A stretch of DNA of 32,358 nt from a virus. The translations under genes and the position numbers were made by a program. Positions 31,275 through 32,358 of the stretch are shown piece after piece. The notes under the pieces are model-generated. The model was not told the DNA's origin. It worked only from the letters and a program-made list of their open reading frames with translations, and searched no databases. The stretch covers positions 1 to 32,358 of IMG/VR virus record IMGVR_UViG_3300032326_001076, one strand, 5' to 3'. The stretch's first letter is position 1. The number at the start of each line of letters is the position of its first letter.

Positions 31275-32358
31275 TTATTCTAATATTTTTCTTTTCAGTT
31301 TAATTTTAACCATTTCATTGATATTATCAATAGCAACTTGACCGAATTTATTTTTTATTTTTTCTAAAAATTTATGATTTGTATGGTATTCATAGTATGA
31401 ATCATCTCTAAATTTTAAGATTTCAGCGGCACTTAATGATTCTGTGGGTAATGGTAAAGTGTTATACCCATGAAATGAATAACCCTCATAAGTATCAGGT
31501 AACTGAATACCCTTTTCGATTGCATCCTTATAAAGTTTACTTCCTGGTAATGCCATAGTTGCGTAGGCATTCCACCCAAAAGTACAAAGTTCTTTAGATA
31601 GTTCTAAAGTTTTTTTCATACTATCAATTGTATCGCCTGGCAAACCAAAAATATAATTGGCCATAACCTCAATATCCGATTCATGTACCTGTTCAATAAC
31701 TTTTTCGATATCCACATCCTCAAATTTACCTTTAGATACTTCTAACCTTACCGTTTTATCACCACTTTCAATTCCTAACGCCAACCATTTTATACCTGAT
31801 TCTCTAATTAATTTTAATAAATCAGGTCTACGAACTGTATCAACTCTAGAATATGCCCACATACGTAAGAATTTACCGTATCCTCTTTCTTTTAACATTT
31901 CACATAATGGTACATAATATTTTCTATTTAATAGAAACATTTCATCAGTTATTTTAATAGTGTGAACCCCTAATTCAACTAGTTTATCAAATTCACCAAT
32001 AATAAATTCGGGTGACCAAAATCTCATTGAGCTATAGTTACCGGCAACACCAATTTCATCATTATCATTTCTATTAATGATATTAATCATACAAAAATCA
32101 CAACCAAACTGACAACCTAATGATGTTTGAATTGCCGCGTAAGGACTTCGTTTATTCTCATCATATTCAGCGTGCCACATAGGCGCTCTATATAAATCTA
32201 AAGGCGTTTCTTTATATGGTAATAAGTCCCATGAGTATCCTGGTAAATCAATATCCATTCTTTCAGACGGAACTACTTTTTCAGGAAAAGTCATTTTTAT
32301 TTCACCATTTTTTCTATATACAATACCTTTGATATTTTCTAAATTTTCTTCATTAATT
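31275..32358 (-). CDS. Radical SAM protein, B12-binding class, 5' end outside window
   Basis: The frame stays open upstream of the ATG at 32294 through the right edge, reading ENLENIKGIVYRKNGEIK, so the gene is partial and 32294 is internal. GI.YRK.G.I before a P....LPGYSWDLLP stretch is the usual linker between an N-terminal cobalamin-binding domain and the radical SAM core; the B12 domain itself would be outside. The cluster motif is CQFGCDFC (Cys-x3-Cys-x2-Cys), binding [4Fe-4S] and SAM. LALGIESGDKTVRLEVSKGK and YIFGLPGDTIDSMKKTLELS are family marks. Possible reactions are methylation or rearrangement of a sugar or amino group; no substrate can be read. It is 24 nt upstream of the ThDP alpha gene. 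Confidence 0.88.
   Translation of the reverse strand, partial: INEENLENIKGIVYRKNGEIKMTFPEKVVPSERMDIDLPGYSWDLLPYKETPLDLYRAPMWHAEYDENKRSPYAAIQTSLGCQFGCDFCMINIINRNDNDEIGVAGNYSSMRFWSPEFIIGEFDKLVELGVHTIKITDEMFLLNRKYYVPLCEMLKERGYGKFLRMWAYSRVDTVRRPDLLKLIRESGIKWLALGIESGDKTVRLEVSKGKFEDVDIEKVIEQVHESDIEVMANYIFGLPGDTIDSMKKTLELSKELCTFGWNAYATMALPGSKLYKDAIEKGIQLPDTYEGYSFHGYNTLPLPTESLSAAEILKFRDDSYYEYHTNHKFLEKIKNKFGQVAIDNINEMVKIKLKRKILE

Noticed and set aside
1-32358. tRNA genes, CRISPR arrays, integrase, insertion sequences or a diversity-generating retroelement
   Set aside because: No cloverleaf-like sequence, regular spaced repeat, recombinase or transposase motif, or reverse transcriptase was seen. Intergenic space is too small for most of these.

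Overview
This window looks like a segment of a T4-like (tailed, contractile-type) bacteriophage of a Bacteroidota host. The T4 morphogenesis order is plain on the + strand: terminase large subunit C-terminus, portal (gp20), prohead protease (gp21), scaffold (gp22) and major capsid protein (gp23). A gp55-like late sigma factor and PhoH lie on the - strand. The Bacteroidota link rests on a bS21 ribosomal protein of Bacteroidota type, a small DUF4494-like protein, very low GC, and gene starts with A-rich leaders and no Shine-Dalgarno sequence. No host-chromosome gene, tRNA, integrase or CRISPR array was seen.

Layout. 1-9408 (+): head genes, a small holin-like membrane protein, and one inserted - strand rpsU (3240-3428). 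There are strong terminators after 4941 and after the capsid gene. 9405-15491 (-): a second Cys-rich protein converging on the + strand block, then large structural genes, including a baseplate protein with a gp5-like OB domain. 15508-19777 (-): gp55-like sigma, two glycosyltransferases, a small unknown, a degenerate HAD-like protein and PhoH. 19777-32358 (-): a compact sugar cluster with GDP-mannose 4,6-dehydratase, two ColD-type 3-dehydratases with His-His in place of the PLP lysine, a GDP-fucose-synthase/ColC-type epimerase-reductase, a heptose-kinase-like PfkB protein, a nucleosidase, an RmlC-type epimerase, five glycosyltransferases, a split miniature thiamine-diphosphate (E1 alpha/beta) enzyme, and a radical SAM protein running off the right edge.

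How the genes may work together. Gmd, ColD and the ColC-like enzyme are the activities needed to turn GDP-mannose into a GDP-3,6-dideoxyhexose (colitose type). The two-subunit ThDP enzyme could add a two-carbon branch to the 4-keto intermediate, as inferred for branched sugars such as yersiniose and eurekanate. The run of glycosyltransferases would then place the sugar on a virion or host-surface target. This reading is inference; the individual enzyme assignments are much firmer. The head proteins carry (I/L)-x-E cleavage sites, and two Cys-rich accessory proteins have N-termini that look like gp21-cleaved capsid-targeting peptides. A recurrent ATATTTAT box precedes seven gene starts and is a candidate late promoter element for the gp55-like sigma factor.
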